From: Agapetus fuscipes
Lineage: Eukaryota; Arthropoda; Insecta; Trichoptera; Glossosomatidae
DNA length: 64,000 nucleotides
Reading direction: 5' to 3'
Assembly: GCA_951799405.1 (NCBI GenBank)
Contig: OX637332.1
Location: forward strand, 12,529,001-12,593,000
Shown: piece after piece, positions 43,063 through 53,894 of the stretch
Layout of the letters: the number at the start of each line of letters is the position of its first letter
How positions within the stretch are numbered: position 1 is the first letter of the stretch
Notes under the pieces: generated by a model
The model's input: the letters and a program-made list of their open reading frames with translations, nothing else
The model's database searches: none
What the model was told of the DNA's origin: nothing
Made by a program: the position numbers and the translations under genes

Positions 43063-44641
43063 TGTCGCGCCTGTTCCAAGCCGCTAACAATGTTAAGAAA
43101 AGAGCGGGGATCTGCAAGCAACGTTGACAGCATTACGTTGGCTTCACTTCCGTTTCCCCCACGCAAAAGGGATGCGAGGCTAATACCATTGGTGAGCGCG
43201 CAAAACGAGTAGGCCACATGCCCAGTCGACCAGCAGCAACCGTCTCATTCTTGAACCGACCAGCGAGACGAGAGGACCTTTTTCTGCATCGCGGACAACG
43301 GACGAAAATGGACTCCACGCCGGGAGAATACAAGTAACACCCCCTACCTCCCTATATCCCAATCCTTTTCCCTACCAACGTCCCATAATCCCCCCTTATA
43401 TTTATTTTCATCTCAGATTTGTAATTGTTTAAAATTTCAAGTATTTAGAAATGTGACCGCGTGATTCGGCCATTTGCTATTTTGGATTTCACGTAAAGTT
43501 GTTTAATCTGTTGGCATCCTATGGATTAATGGAATTATTGTTATCATAAATGATGTTTGATGTCTGTTTCCGTATAATGATAATTTGTTTTCACGGATTT
43601 ATTGTTTAATTTATCCTGATTAATAGATTCTTTCGCCAGGATGCGCAAGCATTTTATCTTGTCTTTACCAAAGAATAATCATCTGATTACAATGGGTTGC
43701 CTACATTTATCATTTTTAGTAATGGACAATTCAAATCAGATAATCGATTGCTTTTCTTAAATTCTTTTTTTTGATATTCTTCCAAGAGAATAGAGCATGT
43801 TTCTCATTTGAATTTCATCTATTGGTTTAATGTTATTATACTGAAATCATTAAGCCTCCATTGTATTGTGATTTACGTAAATTAATAACCTCACTTAGAA
43901 TTTTGCACGTGGTCTATCCACGCAGTAGTGAGACTGATCAAGTGAATGTTTGTCTTCCCCTTGTGAATACTTTGAGCATGTAGCTTGTTCTACGAGTGTG
44001 TTTTCAGGTATTCCACATTATTGTAATAAAATCAGTGAATACCTACGTGTATTATTTGTCCGAGAAATACATTTTGTTTTCCTCGCGCGTTCCCAGACGC
44101 CATTTTGTTTTTTTTGTACTCAATTCCTTCCAGAAGCTTTCGACGCCATTTTGAGTTTGTTGTTTACATTTGTGTTTTACATGATCTCGTTTTGTGCTGG
44201 AAGCTTTTGAACTTTTCTTTGATATTATAAAGTCTCAAGACTGTTTATACTTTTATTAATGAAAGTTCATGTCTACCTTTGGGGTAATGATTATTATTAA
44301 TAAACCATAAATAAAACCAATAACTTTGAATATTGAAAACTTTATTAGATAAGCTTCTTGTAGTTTGATGAGTTTATACATCGATAATATAACTATGAGT
44401 TACCTCCTCTGTAAATGTTGTTCTTCTGTTAAAGGAATTATTTCTTTTAAATAAACCACATTCCCTCTTTCACCTTTTGTTTCTCTTTTCTTTGGTTTTG
44501 GAACTTTCTATTTCAGGCTGTAGTCACAACCCATCTATAACCACCCTGAGACGAGGACGTCAATGCTCACACTCACAACCCTGCAGTTAACCGGAGGGTT
44601 TTTGACAGTGAAGCCTCGACAAGTCGGGCGACGCCGTTACA
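43063..44641 (+). repeat. LARD 3' LTR
   Basis: 1579 bp, same length and apparently the same sequence as 39229-40807. Confidence 0.9.
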
Positions 44642-44962
44642 ACAAATAGCTACAGACAAAATATACAGAACATTTGACAAAAATACATATATAAGTATTA
44701 AGTACCTATTATATACCTACACAGAATTAGATAAAACATAATATTATTGTGGTCATAAGAAGTAAGAAAAATCACATTATGTCACAAAACTATCCTTGTG
44801 TTTATCATATTATATTCCTGTCGTGTAGTTGCAAAAAGCTTTATGATAAATAACAATGAAAATGCACGAAAAGAAAAACCAACCGATAAACACAAGATAT
44901 ACAGGTATATAATGTTAAACAATGAAAACGTGTAATTTCCTACCTCGTTATGCCAACAATAA

Positions 44963-45205
44963 TATATCTTGTACATACATAGATGAAAATCTAGGCCAGA
45001 CAGGTCAGCCACCTGTTCGATGCGAAGATCGTCTCCCCCGGCGTGAAGGTCCTTCCACATCTGGAAGAAACCATGGTGCGGCACCTGAAACAACACACAA
45101 CAATAATTATTTTGACATCCATAAACTGCTGGGGCTAACCTTTTGGGCATGGTGTACTGCTTCACCATGTAGGCGGCGAGCTGTAAAGCGCGCGACATTT
45201 CTAAT
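44963..45205 (-). other. exon-like pair, second copy
   Basis: The same bases and splice-like sites as 31996-32238. Confidence 0.35.
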
Positions 45206-45383
45206 CTGAAAACAAAACAGCCAAAATAAGAAAAACAACATCAAATCAATTATAAAGACAATATTATTTCAAATCCAATAAAAGCGAAAAATATCCAAAT
45301 CCTGCGATAAAATCCTCGAAATGTCGAAATCCACCCGAGACAAGTTCGTTGCGCCTGCAACTCGACACTAGCCAAGGGTTCTA

Positions 45384-45613
45384 TAATAATCTATAATCTA
45401 AGTTGCAAACATATATTACATTTAAGATTTATATCAAATGAATTCCCACAAGCAGACGCGTAGGTATATGTTCGCGCTTAAGCATGCCGCATGTGAACCT
45501 ACAATATAAAACCCAATCTCAAATGAACATAAGCCCTGCAACAGAGGTGACATTGGCAAAGTGAAACATTTTTTTACAGTATGGGTGGTCAGCCTCACAC
45601 CAACCTATAAGTC
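45384..45613 (-). repeat. SINE-A (copy 2)
   Basis: Counterpart of 32417-32646. Confidence 0.85.
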
Positions 45614-46074
45614 GAGTAAGACACAACCTAAAAAATCTTACAACTAAATCCTGTACAAGTATTTCACAATCACTGGCAAGTTTGATTAAAACGAGGATGT
45701 TATATGTACAATACTTAGAGTTTGGTGTTTCAGCAATAGCTTGGTGAGCTTAAAGTGAGCCAGAAACATTATTTTCAATATTCTCACAAGTTTTGTCTTT
45801 TTCATTTAGCATGAAGTCACTAACCTACTGTTCAAACAACAAACCCTAAAGAATGCAATCAAATTTAGTATAAAATCACAACAAATACAAATCGCATTGA
45901 CGTATGAAACAGTGGACTGGAAATTGCTGAAATGCACATAGATGATATATCCGTTTCAACTTACATTTTAAAGCAAATTGACCTTAGTTAAAAAGAGAAC
46001 AAAATTTCTCCCAGTGTGGTAAAACAGGATCTGTGGGCCAAATATGATGTGGTTTGGGCATTTAGAAATCTGCA

Positions 46075-46324
46075 TAATCTATAATTTAAGTTGCAAAGAT
46101 ATATTTACATTTAAAGCTCATATCAAATGCATGCCAACAAACAAACACGTGTAGTTTGCGCTTACAAATGCTGAATGTGTACTCACAAATAAAATCCAAA
46201 CCTCAAATGAACACATCAGCCCTACAACTTTTTCCGACCTTCCCTGACACAGGGGTGACATTGGCAAAGTGAACCATTTTTTACAGTATGGGTGGTCAGC
46301 CTCATACCAACCTATAAGTCAAGG
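46075..46324 (-). repeat. SINE-A (copy 2)
   Basis: Counterpart of 33108-33357, differing at about one base. Confidence 0.9.
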
Positions 46325-47236
46325 AATAACCTACAAATCAAGGAAATAATGGATGATAAAATAATTATTGTTGATAGAATAATATTCCGTCGTCATGGCA
46401 ACATATAAGTATTTTAATTGAAAACGTTCCTTTTTCAAATGTTGATAAAAGTTTGATTTACCAGCCACCTGAAAAAAAAACGTTAGGTATAAAAAATCAT
46501 ACATACTTAATTATATGATATTATAATCCTTGAAAGAGATGATATTTTTCACCGGTGCATTATTTTTTTCATTGCTTGGTCATTCCCTCTCTATTATCAA
46601 TCAATGAAAAAAAAATATTTTGACGCCCGCCGACTCAAATTTTGAGAAAACTTGGCACATTAATTGTTCTTTTCATTAGACGTGACAAACAATCGCATAG
46701 ATTTGTTACTCTACCTCAAGCGGTGTGAACTTACAGCCTCTTAATGATGCGAGATTTTGCAAAAGAAATATATTTTGCCGTCGCAGAAAGCTACATACAT
46801 TTGCTTCCGCATGAAAACCAGTGTTGATGCTTTTTCGTTCACTATATACTCGCAAATATTTTACAAAATCATTAGTAGTAAAATAACCTTTTGATACAAA
46901 CCTTATTAAGCTTATAGAAGGAGGATGTATGCAAGTGTCTGGATGCCGCTCGTGTAAAATAATAATATATGTATCTGGCTTGAGAAAAACACAAATGAAA
47001 AACATTCTTTCGGGAGTGTGAGAGTTTCGGGAAGAAACCAAGATTTCTGTGTGAACTTGAAGCCGTTGTCCTTGGGAGAAGAGGTCGTCACATCTACGCC
47101 TATATAGTCCACGCCATCGAGGGTATAAAAGCTCCTGGCGATTCCCCTATTCGTCATTTACCCTATTATCATGCATATTTATAATATTATAATATTATTT
47201 TTAAGTATGTATTATATGTAAAAGGCACAATGTGTC

Positions 47237-47816
47237 TAATCTAATCTAATCTAATCTAAGCTGCAAATATATATCATTTAAGATTTATATTAAATGCATT
47301 CCCACAGGCAGATATGTATAATTTCGCGCTAACACATGCCGCATGTGGACCTACAATATAAAAACCCAATCTCAAATGAACATAAGCCTTGCAACTCTTG
47401 CCGTCCTTCCCTGAAACAGGGGTGACATTGGCAAAGTGAACCAATTTTTTTTACAGTATGGGTGGTCAGCCGCATAACAACCTATAAGTCAAGGAACATA
47501 CATGACAAATTACATTTTTAAAATCAATAAAATAACAAAATATACATTGACATAAAAAACTAAATCACAAAACCAATTTTACTTTAACAAACCCCAGCCG
47601 CCAACATCACAGATCAACCGCCATTTCTTTCTATCCTTACATACTTCTTTCATTTCCTCCAGAGTCATAACCTTCTTCATACAAGCTCTTCTTTTATTAT
47701 GACTCTGGATATTCCATTCATTCGCAATTTCGGATATTTGGTCCATCCATACCTTTCTCGGTCTTCCTCTACCACGACATCCATCTATTCTACCAACATA
47801 TACTTTCTTTCTTTCT
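47237..47816 (-). mobile_element. 5'-truncated RTE-like LINE with SINE-A tail
   Basis: Absent from copy 1. TSD TGTC at 47233-47236 and 47817-47820. The low-coordinate end is the (TCTAA)n tail and SINE-A unit (47237-47497). The rest encodes only the last ~75 residues of the RT protein on the minus strand (RGRGRPRKVWMDQ, then CKDRKKW). It shows LINE and SINE-A moving as one insertion. Confidence 0.85.
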
Positions 47817-47844
47817 TGTCGTTGAAATAAATAAATATTAGTAT

Positions 47845-49894
47845 ATAATTATAATATTATAATTGTCGGTGAGGGGGAGAATGAAGAAGTATGCAAGAGA
47901 TGGAAGAACTATTTTCAAGAAATTTTTGGCCAGGGTGAAAGAAGAATTTATGAACAGACAGATGAAGAGAATGAATTGAAGATTTTGAAAGAAGAAATGA
48001 AAGTGTCTATTTCACGTCTGAAGAATGGGAAGTCTGCTGGGTTTGATGGTATAAATGGTGAAATGTTGAAAGCAGGAGGTGAATGTGTGATAGATTGGAT
48101 GTTTGAATTATGTAAGCTTTGTGTGAATGCAGGAGTAGTACCGATGGATTGGAGGAAGGCAGTCATTGTTCCCATTTACAAAGGTAAAGGGGACAAAAAA
48201 GACTGTCAGAACTTCAGACCAATCAGTCTACTCAGTATACCAGGAAAAGTCTTCTGTAAGGTGATTATAAAAAATGTGATTCTGACTACTAGCAAAAGGG
48301 TTTCCGATATACAGTCCGGCTTTATGGCCGGTAGAGGCTGTGTTGATCAGATTTTCACTCTACAACTTGTTGAAAAACAATTGTCGGTGAGGGGGAAACT
48401 ATTCACGGCCTTTGTGGATCTGGAAAAGGCTTTTGACTCAGTGGACAGAGGTATGTTGTGGGATGTTTTGAAAGCATACGGAGTGAATGGAGCTCTACTC
48501 AATGCGGTGCATGCGAACTATGAGAATAGTATGGCCTGCATTCGTATTGATGGTGAGTATAGTGAATGGTTTGAAGTTTTTAAGGGTGTAAGGCAAGGAT
48601 GTGTGATGAGCCCATGGCTATTTAACATAGTCATGGACAAGTGTGTTCGAGATGCTAGACTTGATGATTGTGGATTAATGATAGGAGAGAGCAAAGTAAG
48701 CGTTCTACTGTATGCGGATGATGCAGTCCTTGTATCTGATTCAGCAGTGGAATTGCAAATGATGCTCTCTAGATTGAACGAAGCTTTGAAAGGTAATAAT
48801 TTGAAGTTGAATGCTAGAAAGACGAAAGTTTTGATTTTTGAAAGAGATGATGAAAATATGAATTATGAATTTAAAATTAATGGAATGAATGTTGATGTTG
48901 TAAATGAGTTTGTATATTTGGGAAGTAAGTTTGAAAAAGATGGAAGAATGGCCGGTGAATTTGAAAGAAGAATAATGAAAGGCAGGTGTGTACTGGGTGC
49001 GACCGCTTGCATCGCCAGGAACCAAAATCTCTCAAAAAATGTTAGATTGGCGGTGCACGGTGGTATACTAGTGCCAACCTTGATGTATGGAAGTGAAGCC
49101 TGGAGGGTGAGTGAAAGGGAAATTAGTAAAGTCCATACAGTAGAAATGGACTATCTAAGAAGTTTGATTGGGAAAAAACGAAGTGACAGGGTGAGGAATG
49201 ATTTTGTAAGAGAAGAATGTGGTGTAAGGGAAAGTGTGAAAGTGAAGATTAAAAGAAATATGTTAAGATGGTTCGGGCACTTGGAGAGAATGAGTGATGA
49301 AAGATTGACGAAGAAAGTATATGTTGCTAGAATAGATGGATGTCGTGGTAGAGGAAGACCGAGAAAAGTATGGAAGGATCAAATCTCTGAAATAGCGAAT
49401 GAATGGGATATCCAGAGTCATAATAAAAGGAGGACTTGTATGAAAAAGGTTATGACTCTGGATGAAATGAAAGAAGTATGCAAGGACAGGAAGAAGTGGC
49501 GGCTAATCTGCAATGTTGATTTCTAATGTTGGTGTATTCATTTGCTACATTTTTTGCATAGGAAATTTTTGACTTTTTTGTATAGATTTCTTTGTAAGGT
49601 TTTTGTTCTTTTTTATATTTAAATGTAATTTATTATTCATATTCCTTGACTTATAGGTTGGTATGAGGCTGACTACCCATACTGTAAAAAATGGTTCACT
49701 TTGCCAATGTCACCCCTGTTTCAGGGAAGGTCGGCAAAAGTTGTGGGGCTTATGTTCATTTGAGGTTTGGATTTTATTTGTAAGTACACATTCAGCATTT
49801 GTAAGCGCGAACTACACTTGTTGGTTTGTGGGCATACATCTAAGAGCTTTAAATGAATATATCCTTGCAACTTAGATTATAGATTATAGATTAT
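47845..49894 (+). mobile_element. RTE-like LINE, RT intact, 5' truncated
   Basis: Absent from copy 1. Likely TSD AGTAT at 47840-47844 and 49895-49899. Open RT frame, ~110-bp 3' UTR, SINE-A unit (49640-49894) and (GATTATA)n tail. The endonuclease domain is missing. Confidence 0.85.
47863..49526 (+). CDS. LINE reverse transcriptase (best-preserved copy)
   Basis: Open for about 554 codons from the 5' truncation, with no upstream Met (an internal TTG at 47976 is an artefactual start). Order: a pre-RT helix region (RWKNYFQEIFGQGERR), fingers SRLKNGKSAGFDGINGE, NFRPISLLS, QSGFMAGRGCVDQI, palm AFVDLEKAFDSVD, GVRQGCVMSPWLF, catalytic YADD at 48711-48722, then LYLGSKFEKDGR-type thumb, MRWFGH-like LRWFGHLERM, RGRGRPRKVW and CKDRKKW. 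All RT catalytic Asp are present. Lack of endonuclease and of a start codon make it a dead-on-arrival copy, but it is the best template for the family. Confidence 0.85.
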
Positions 49895-50699
49895 AGTATC
49901 ATTCTGGTAACTTGTATTTGTTTCCTGTAAATGTAATCTCGGCTGAATTTTTGTCTCAGTGTTTTACCAAATAAGGTTTTAACACATACACCGCTGACTG
50001 TCGATCGTTATTCAAGCTCTTACTTTTGATTCGGAAGCAAATGTTTAAAAAAATGCAAAATCTCACAGCTTTAAGATGCTGTGAGATTTAAGCCGTTTGA
50101 GATGGAGGTAAAAATATTTTATATTTGTAAGGGTCTTTGAAATATATGTATATTCGAACCTATGCGCTTGTTTGCATTTGCACTACTTCCCTGAAACAGG
50201 CAAAGTGAACCTTTTTTTAACAGTAACAGTAGGTCAGTCTCATACCGACCTATAGGTGTCGAGAAATACACACAATCGTACATGCATACATAGTTAAATT
50301 GGTACCTACCTACTCAAATCAGAGGTTGGACGACATCAACTTATGAATTTCTCATCGAGGAGTGAGATTGATCATAAATGAGGATGGTATAAATGAAATA
50401 CTTTATTTTTATTTTTATCTTTTTATTTATTTGAAATACATTATTCATAAAAAAATAATCCTCTTAAATCTATTACATTGTTGATTATATTTTTTTACGC
50501 TATACCTCACTAAAAAGAGACTAAGCTCTTGTGTGTGGTGAGGGGAACATCACCTTATTTTTTTGGTTCCGAAGCTTACCCACCTTGGTTTGCCATCATC
50601 TCCAACACCAAGTTCTGAAAACATAGAAGTAAAAAGACAAGTTTAAAAAAACAAACCTACCATCCGTAAGTTTGTTGGTTTGTTTTTTTTTTTCCTTTT
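49895..50699. other. copy 2 equivalent of 34295-35094
   Basis: Continuation of the duplicated unit including I2 (hairpin near 50056-50090) and a SINE-A 5' scrap (about 50185-50255). Confidence 0.7.
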
Positions 50700-50910
50700 T
50701 TTTACGTGAGAGGGGAAAACCTTGCATAGGTCCCCCCGGCCCGGTACCGAGGGGTATGTGAGATTCTTACTCACTAAAATGACCTCTCATTTAGCGGCTG
50801 CCGGACCTGTGCGCTCACGCACTTACCTGTATGTGAGTGCACAGGTCCAGCAGCGATGAGGCGTCAGGGGACCAGAGGCGGTCCCCTGACGCCTCATTTT
50901 TACCTCTCAA
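50700..50910. repeat. double-hairpin element (copy 2)
   Basis: Same two stem-loops as 35095-35305. Confidence 0.6.
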
Positions 50911-51393
50911 GAGGCAATTTAACAAAAATACATTCAAAATTTTCTTAGGTTAATAAATGATAAAATCTCAATTAAAACTAACTTATCGTAAATAACTACA
51001 AAATAATTATAAGTACATTAATTTTAATTTAGTCAAATTACATGTTGAAAATATATAATGAAAATAATATTAATGAAATACAAAGTAAGAAATTTATAAT
51101 AATCATATTTCTATTACTAAATACATACATATTTAAACAAAAAATAGTATAGAAAATACATAATTTATAACATAAGTAATGAAAATTTAATCAAAAACAT
51201 CGAATACAAAGAGAAAAAAGTACAAATTTAAGTTACATTGCATTAATTTTAGTTACTTCATTTTAAAAATAATACTTACATAAAATATGAAATTATTAAT
51301 GATACAATAAATTGAAATATGAAATATAAGTGGTGTCGCTTAGCGAAAACTATCGCACGGGCGAAAGTCGCCCTTGTTACCACAAAGGCGGCC

Positions 51394-51640
51394 CGAGCAT
51401 ACAAAAAATATACGATTTATATTTTTAAATATGCTCTTTGCTGGGAAAAAAATCAGTATCGAAGACCGGTCACTAAAGGCTCATCCAGCCTCTTCAACTT
51501 AAAGTGTTTGGTGTGAGGCCAGCCCCCTTACCTGTAAAAATAAATAAGTCGCTTAGCGCCACATGTGATTTCTTCGGGGATAAAGCAGGCAAGAAGTTAC
51601 ACTACATGTGTAGCTTAGTTGCGTTTTTTATCGCACTATC
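51394..51640 (+). repeat. SINE-B, internally deleted
   Basis: Contains GACCGGTCACTAAAGG.., GTGTGAGGCCAGCCCCCTTACC and the GGGGATAAAGCAGGCAAGAAGT block. The second tRNA-like head of 13865-14372 is missing. It begins exactly where unit copy 2 stops matching copy 1. Confidence 0.65.
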
Positions 51641-52407
51641 TCCGAGGATGCAGTACTGGTCCTTGCTTCCTCACCTCCCATCGACCTCGAGAAAATCGAA
51701 GACGGACGGTTCTGACGACCGAGATCTGCAAGAACTTTTTTTCACGTAGTGTCAGCAGCGCTGGGACTCGGCGGTTGGTGGATGCTGTACGCGAAGACTC
51801 ATCGGTGACCTGCGGACTTGGTGCCAAAGGAAGCACGGTGTTCTGAACTTCCGGCTCACCCAGCTGCTGAGTGGACACGGTTGCTTCAGAACCTTCCTGC
51901 ATAGGATGGGTAAAGAAGCAACCGCAGCGTGCTGGCACTGCGAGATGATAGAAGATGACGCTGAGCATACGATGCTTGCATGTCCTGCCTGAGCGACTGA
52001 AAAGAAGTCACTTCAGGCTACCCTTGAATTCGATCACCTGGAGGCGGACATGTAAGTTTCGACAATGCTCCAGTCGGCCAATAACTGTTAGGCGTGGGAG
52101 GCCTTTGCCTCGAGCGTGATCGGTAGGAAGGAGGAAGTCGAGCGCGAAAGGAGAAGGCAGCCCGCGCCAGCTGTGGTGGCTGATTAATGCGTTAGAGGTG
52201 CCTAAACGCTGATTGCCACAACCCCGGTGTATTGCTGTAATGGAAGAACCGGGTTGTGGCGATGACGTGCGCCAGCGGGGGTTTTTGTGGATGGATTCAT
52301 ATGCTGCGGGGATTCCCCATGTAGTATTTTGAAAACATTGTAGAAGCCCCGGAGAGAGTCCCGCACTCCGTCTATAAAAGATTTCCCCCGGCTTATTAAA
52401 AAAAAAG
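51641..52407 (+). mobile_element. R1-clade LINE 3' remnant
   Basis: A GC-rich block holding the C-terminus of an R1/TRAS-type ORF2 and its 3' UTR, with a GCCACAACCCCGGT/ACCGGGTTGTGGC hairpin at 52214-52260. Composition is sharply different from the flanks. Confidence 0.65.
51852..52187 (+). pseudogene. R1-type ORF2 C-terminal zinc-finger fragment
   Basis: Frame starting RLTQLLSGHGCFRTFLHRMG, then a CX2CX8HX4C motif (CWHC..H..C), HTMLACPA, and an ERERRRQ end with a stop at 52185. R1-clade LINEs carry this C-terminal zinc motif after RT. Three in-frame stops (after ACPA, ADM and ANNC) show it is dead; two lie where Trp is expected. Confidence 0.7.
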
Positions 52408-52475
52408 CCTTACAGCAACTGGGTCTTGCCTGAGAGTTGACGCTTTCTACAGCGATAACCAAGCTCGCAGAATAC
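52408..52475 (+). repeat. SINE-B fragment
   Basis: CCTTACAGCAACTGGGTCTTGCCTGAGAGTTGACGC matches the segment between the two tRNA heads of SINE-B in ordered shorter blocks. Confidence 0.55.
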
Positions 52476-53329
52476 AAACAAAAACAGCGCTCACCAAATA
52501 AAGAATCCATTATTATTATTATACAACTATTTTTTCCGTAAAATTACAGAACTCTCTGTAGGAAAAAAACCGGCATGAATGCAGCAAGAGCTGATTGAAA
52601 ATGAGGCCGGATGCAAAAAGTTGGTTGGTGTTTTCTTTGGCCGCAGTTCGCGCTAGATCCATTAGCCGGCGCGCTCTTTATGACGGCTCGTAAGAGTTGA
52701 TCAGCCTCCGTCCCGATACGTGGCCAGCATGAGATAGCGCGCCGTGGAATTCTTTTAGAGCCGCCCTGAAACCGCTTCATGCCGCGCGCGCTGAAAAACC
52801 TCATTCCGTATTGTTACACCAGACTGCCATTGTGTGCGTGCGAAAACTGTGCCTAACGCAAAAGCTCGCCCTAAAACAATGAGCGAACATTCCCGGTCCG
52901 CAGCTGTTCGCCAGTTGATAGTTTGTAATAAGCTTTAAAGATTTATCTGATACTGTAACGCTTTCCTAGTACATATACATTATTTATTTTTTTCGTTTAC
53001 TATCCGAAAAGTGTAATAGAGCTTGTAATATACCTGATTTTAACTTATAGGTATGTGCGTTTGTAATGTTTTACATAAAAAAATATTGAAAAGAAGTAGG
53101 GTTAAGGGAAAAGAATAAAATTGTTTTTTCTTCAAATATTTGTGCCTTAGCGGAGTAAAACGTCATTTTTAATTTTAATAAAAAAAAAATTATTTTATAT
53201 ATTACAATTTTATTTGCACACTTATTTTTAATTACAATTATTTTGAAAAAATATAAAAACACACATGCACACACAAGCAAACCTACACGTTCGTATTACA
53301 CGTACGAGTACATCCGATATAAGTATTGA
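52476..53329. other. unassigned DNA with GC-rich stretch
   Basis: 52540-52870 is GC/CpG-rich and not repeated in the window; an 86-codon minus ORF there has no recognised domain. The rest is AT-rich. Confidence 0.4.
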
Positions 53330-53452
53330 GAAAAGAAAAACCAAACCTCAAATTAGCATACAGTCTGCAACTCTAGACGCCTTTTGTGGAACAAGGGCGG
53401 TAAAGGCAAAAGTGAACCATTTTTTCAGGTTGGTCAGCCTCAAACCAACATA
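53330..53452 (-). repeat. SINE-A, diverged head half
   Basis: Retains GCAAAAGTGAACCATTTTTTCA and GGTCAGCCTCAAACCAAC in shorter matching blocks. Confidence 0.6.
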
Positions 53453-53599
53453 GTACCTACCTACTTATAATAAAAATAATATAATACACAAACCACACAA
53501 AATAAAATTTTGTTATTTGAACAGAATTATCATATCATTAATTGATGAGGCATTCACTTTGTAACCTTTCATTTTTAGAATATTAAAATGAAAAACACT

Positions 53600-53742
53600 T
53601 TGTACATGGATACGGGGGAGATAAATTTATTTATGTACGACCGGTTTCGGAAACAATGTTTACCTGACGATGGAAACATTGTTTCCAAAACTGGTCGTAC
53701 ATAAATAAATTTTACTCGCCCCGTAACCACATACAAATTGTT
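53600..53742. mobile_element. Penelope-like foldback with hammerhead motif
   Basis: Inverted arms around TACCTGACGATGG. The plus strand from 53664 has CTGACGA, a GGAAAC/GTTTCC stem II, then AAAACTGGTC followed by GTACAT. The other arm, read on the minus strand, keeps GAAACCGGTC. Together they give a minimal type I hammerhead core (CUGANGA - stem II - GAAAC-NN-GUC). The plus-strand core carries G-to-A and C-to-T changes at CpG sites. Confidence 0.65.
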
Positions 53743-53789
53743 TTTTATTTATTTAATTTCAATATTTTAAGAACTATCATATTTCATCG

Positions 53790-53893
53790 ACGTTCTTTAA
53801 CTTATAAGTTGGTATGCGGCTGACCACCCATGCTGTAGAAAATTGTTCACTTTGTCAATGTCACCCCTGTTTCAGGGAAGGTCGGAAAGAGTT
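53790..53893 (+). repeat. SINE-A 5' part (split copy)
   Basis: Ends at GGTCGGAAAGAGTTA. The same SINE resumes at 55057 (TATGTTCATTTAAGATTGGGG), so a LINE has split it. Confidence 0.85.
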
Positions 53894-53894
53894 A

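Larger units (their letters stand above)
39229..44641 (+). mobile_element. non-coding LTR retrotransposon (LARD-like)
   Basis: Two LTRs of exactly 1579 bp flank a 2255-bp interior. The target duplication ACAA (39225-39228 and 44642-44645) is confirmed by the empty site in copy 1 (about 31671-31678). A tRNA-Lys primer site follows the 5' LTR and a purine run (AAGAAGGGATGGGG) precedes the 3' LTR. No gag or pol is recognisable. The LTRs looked identical wherever I compared them, so the insertion is very recent and must have used proteins from another element. The ACAA-sized duplication and the primer site fit Ty3/gypsy. Confidence 0.9.
36502..51394. repeat. large duplicated unit, copy 2
   Basis: Second version of 26149-35786, lengthened by an LTR element (39229-44641) and two LINE insertions (47237-47816, 47845-49894), and lacking the TTAA element. 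Segment order otherwise is the same, including the internal duplication (I1 about 38373-38905, I2 about 50020-50690). Confidence 0.9.
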
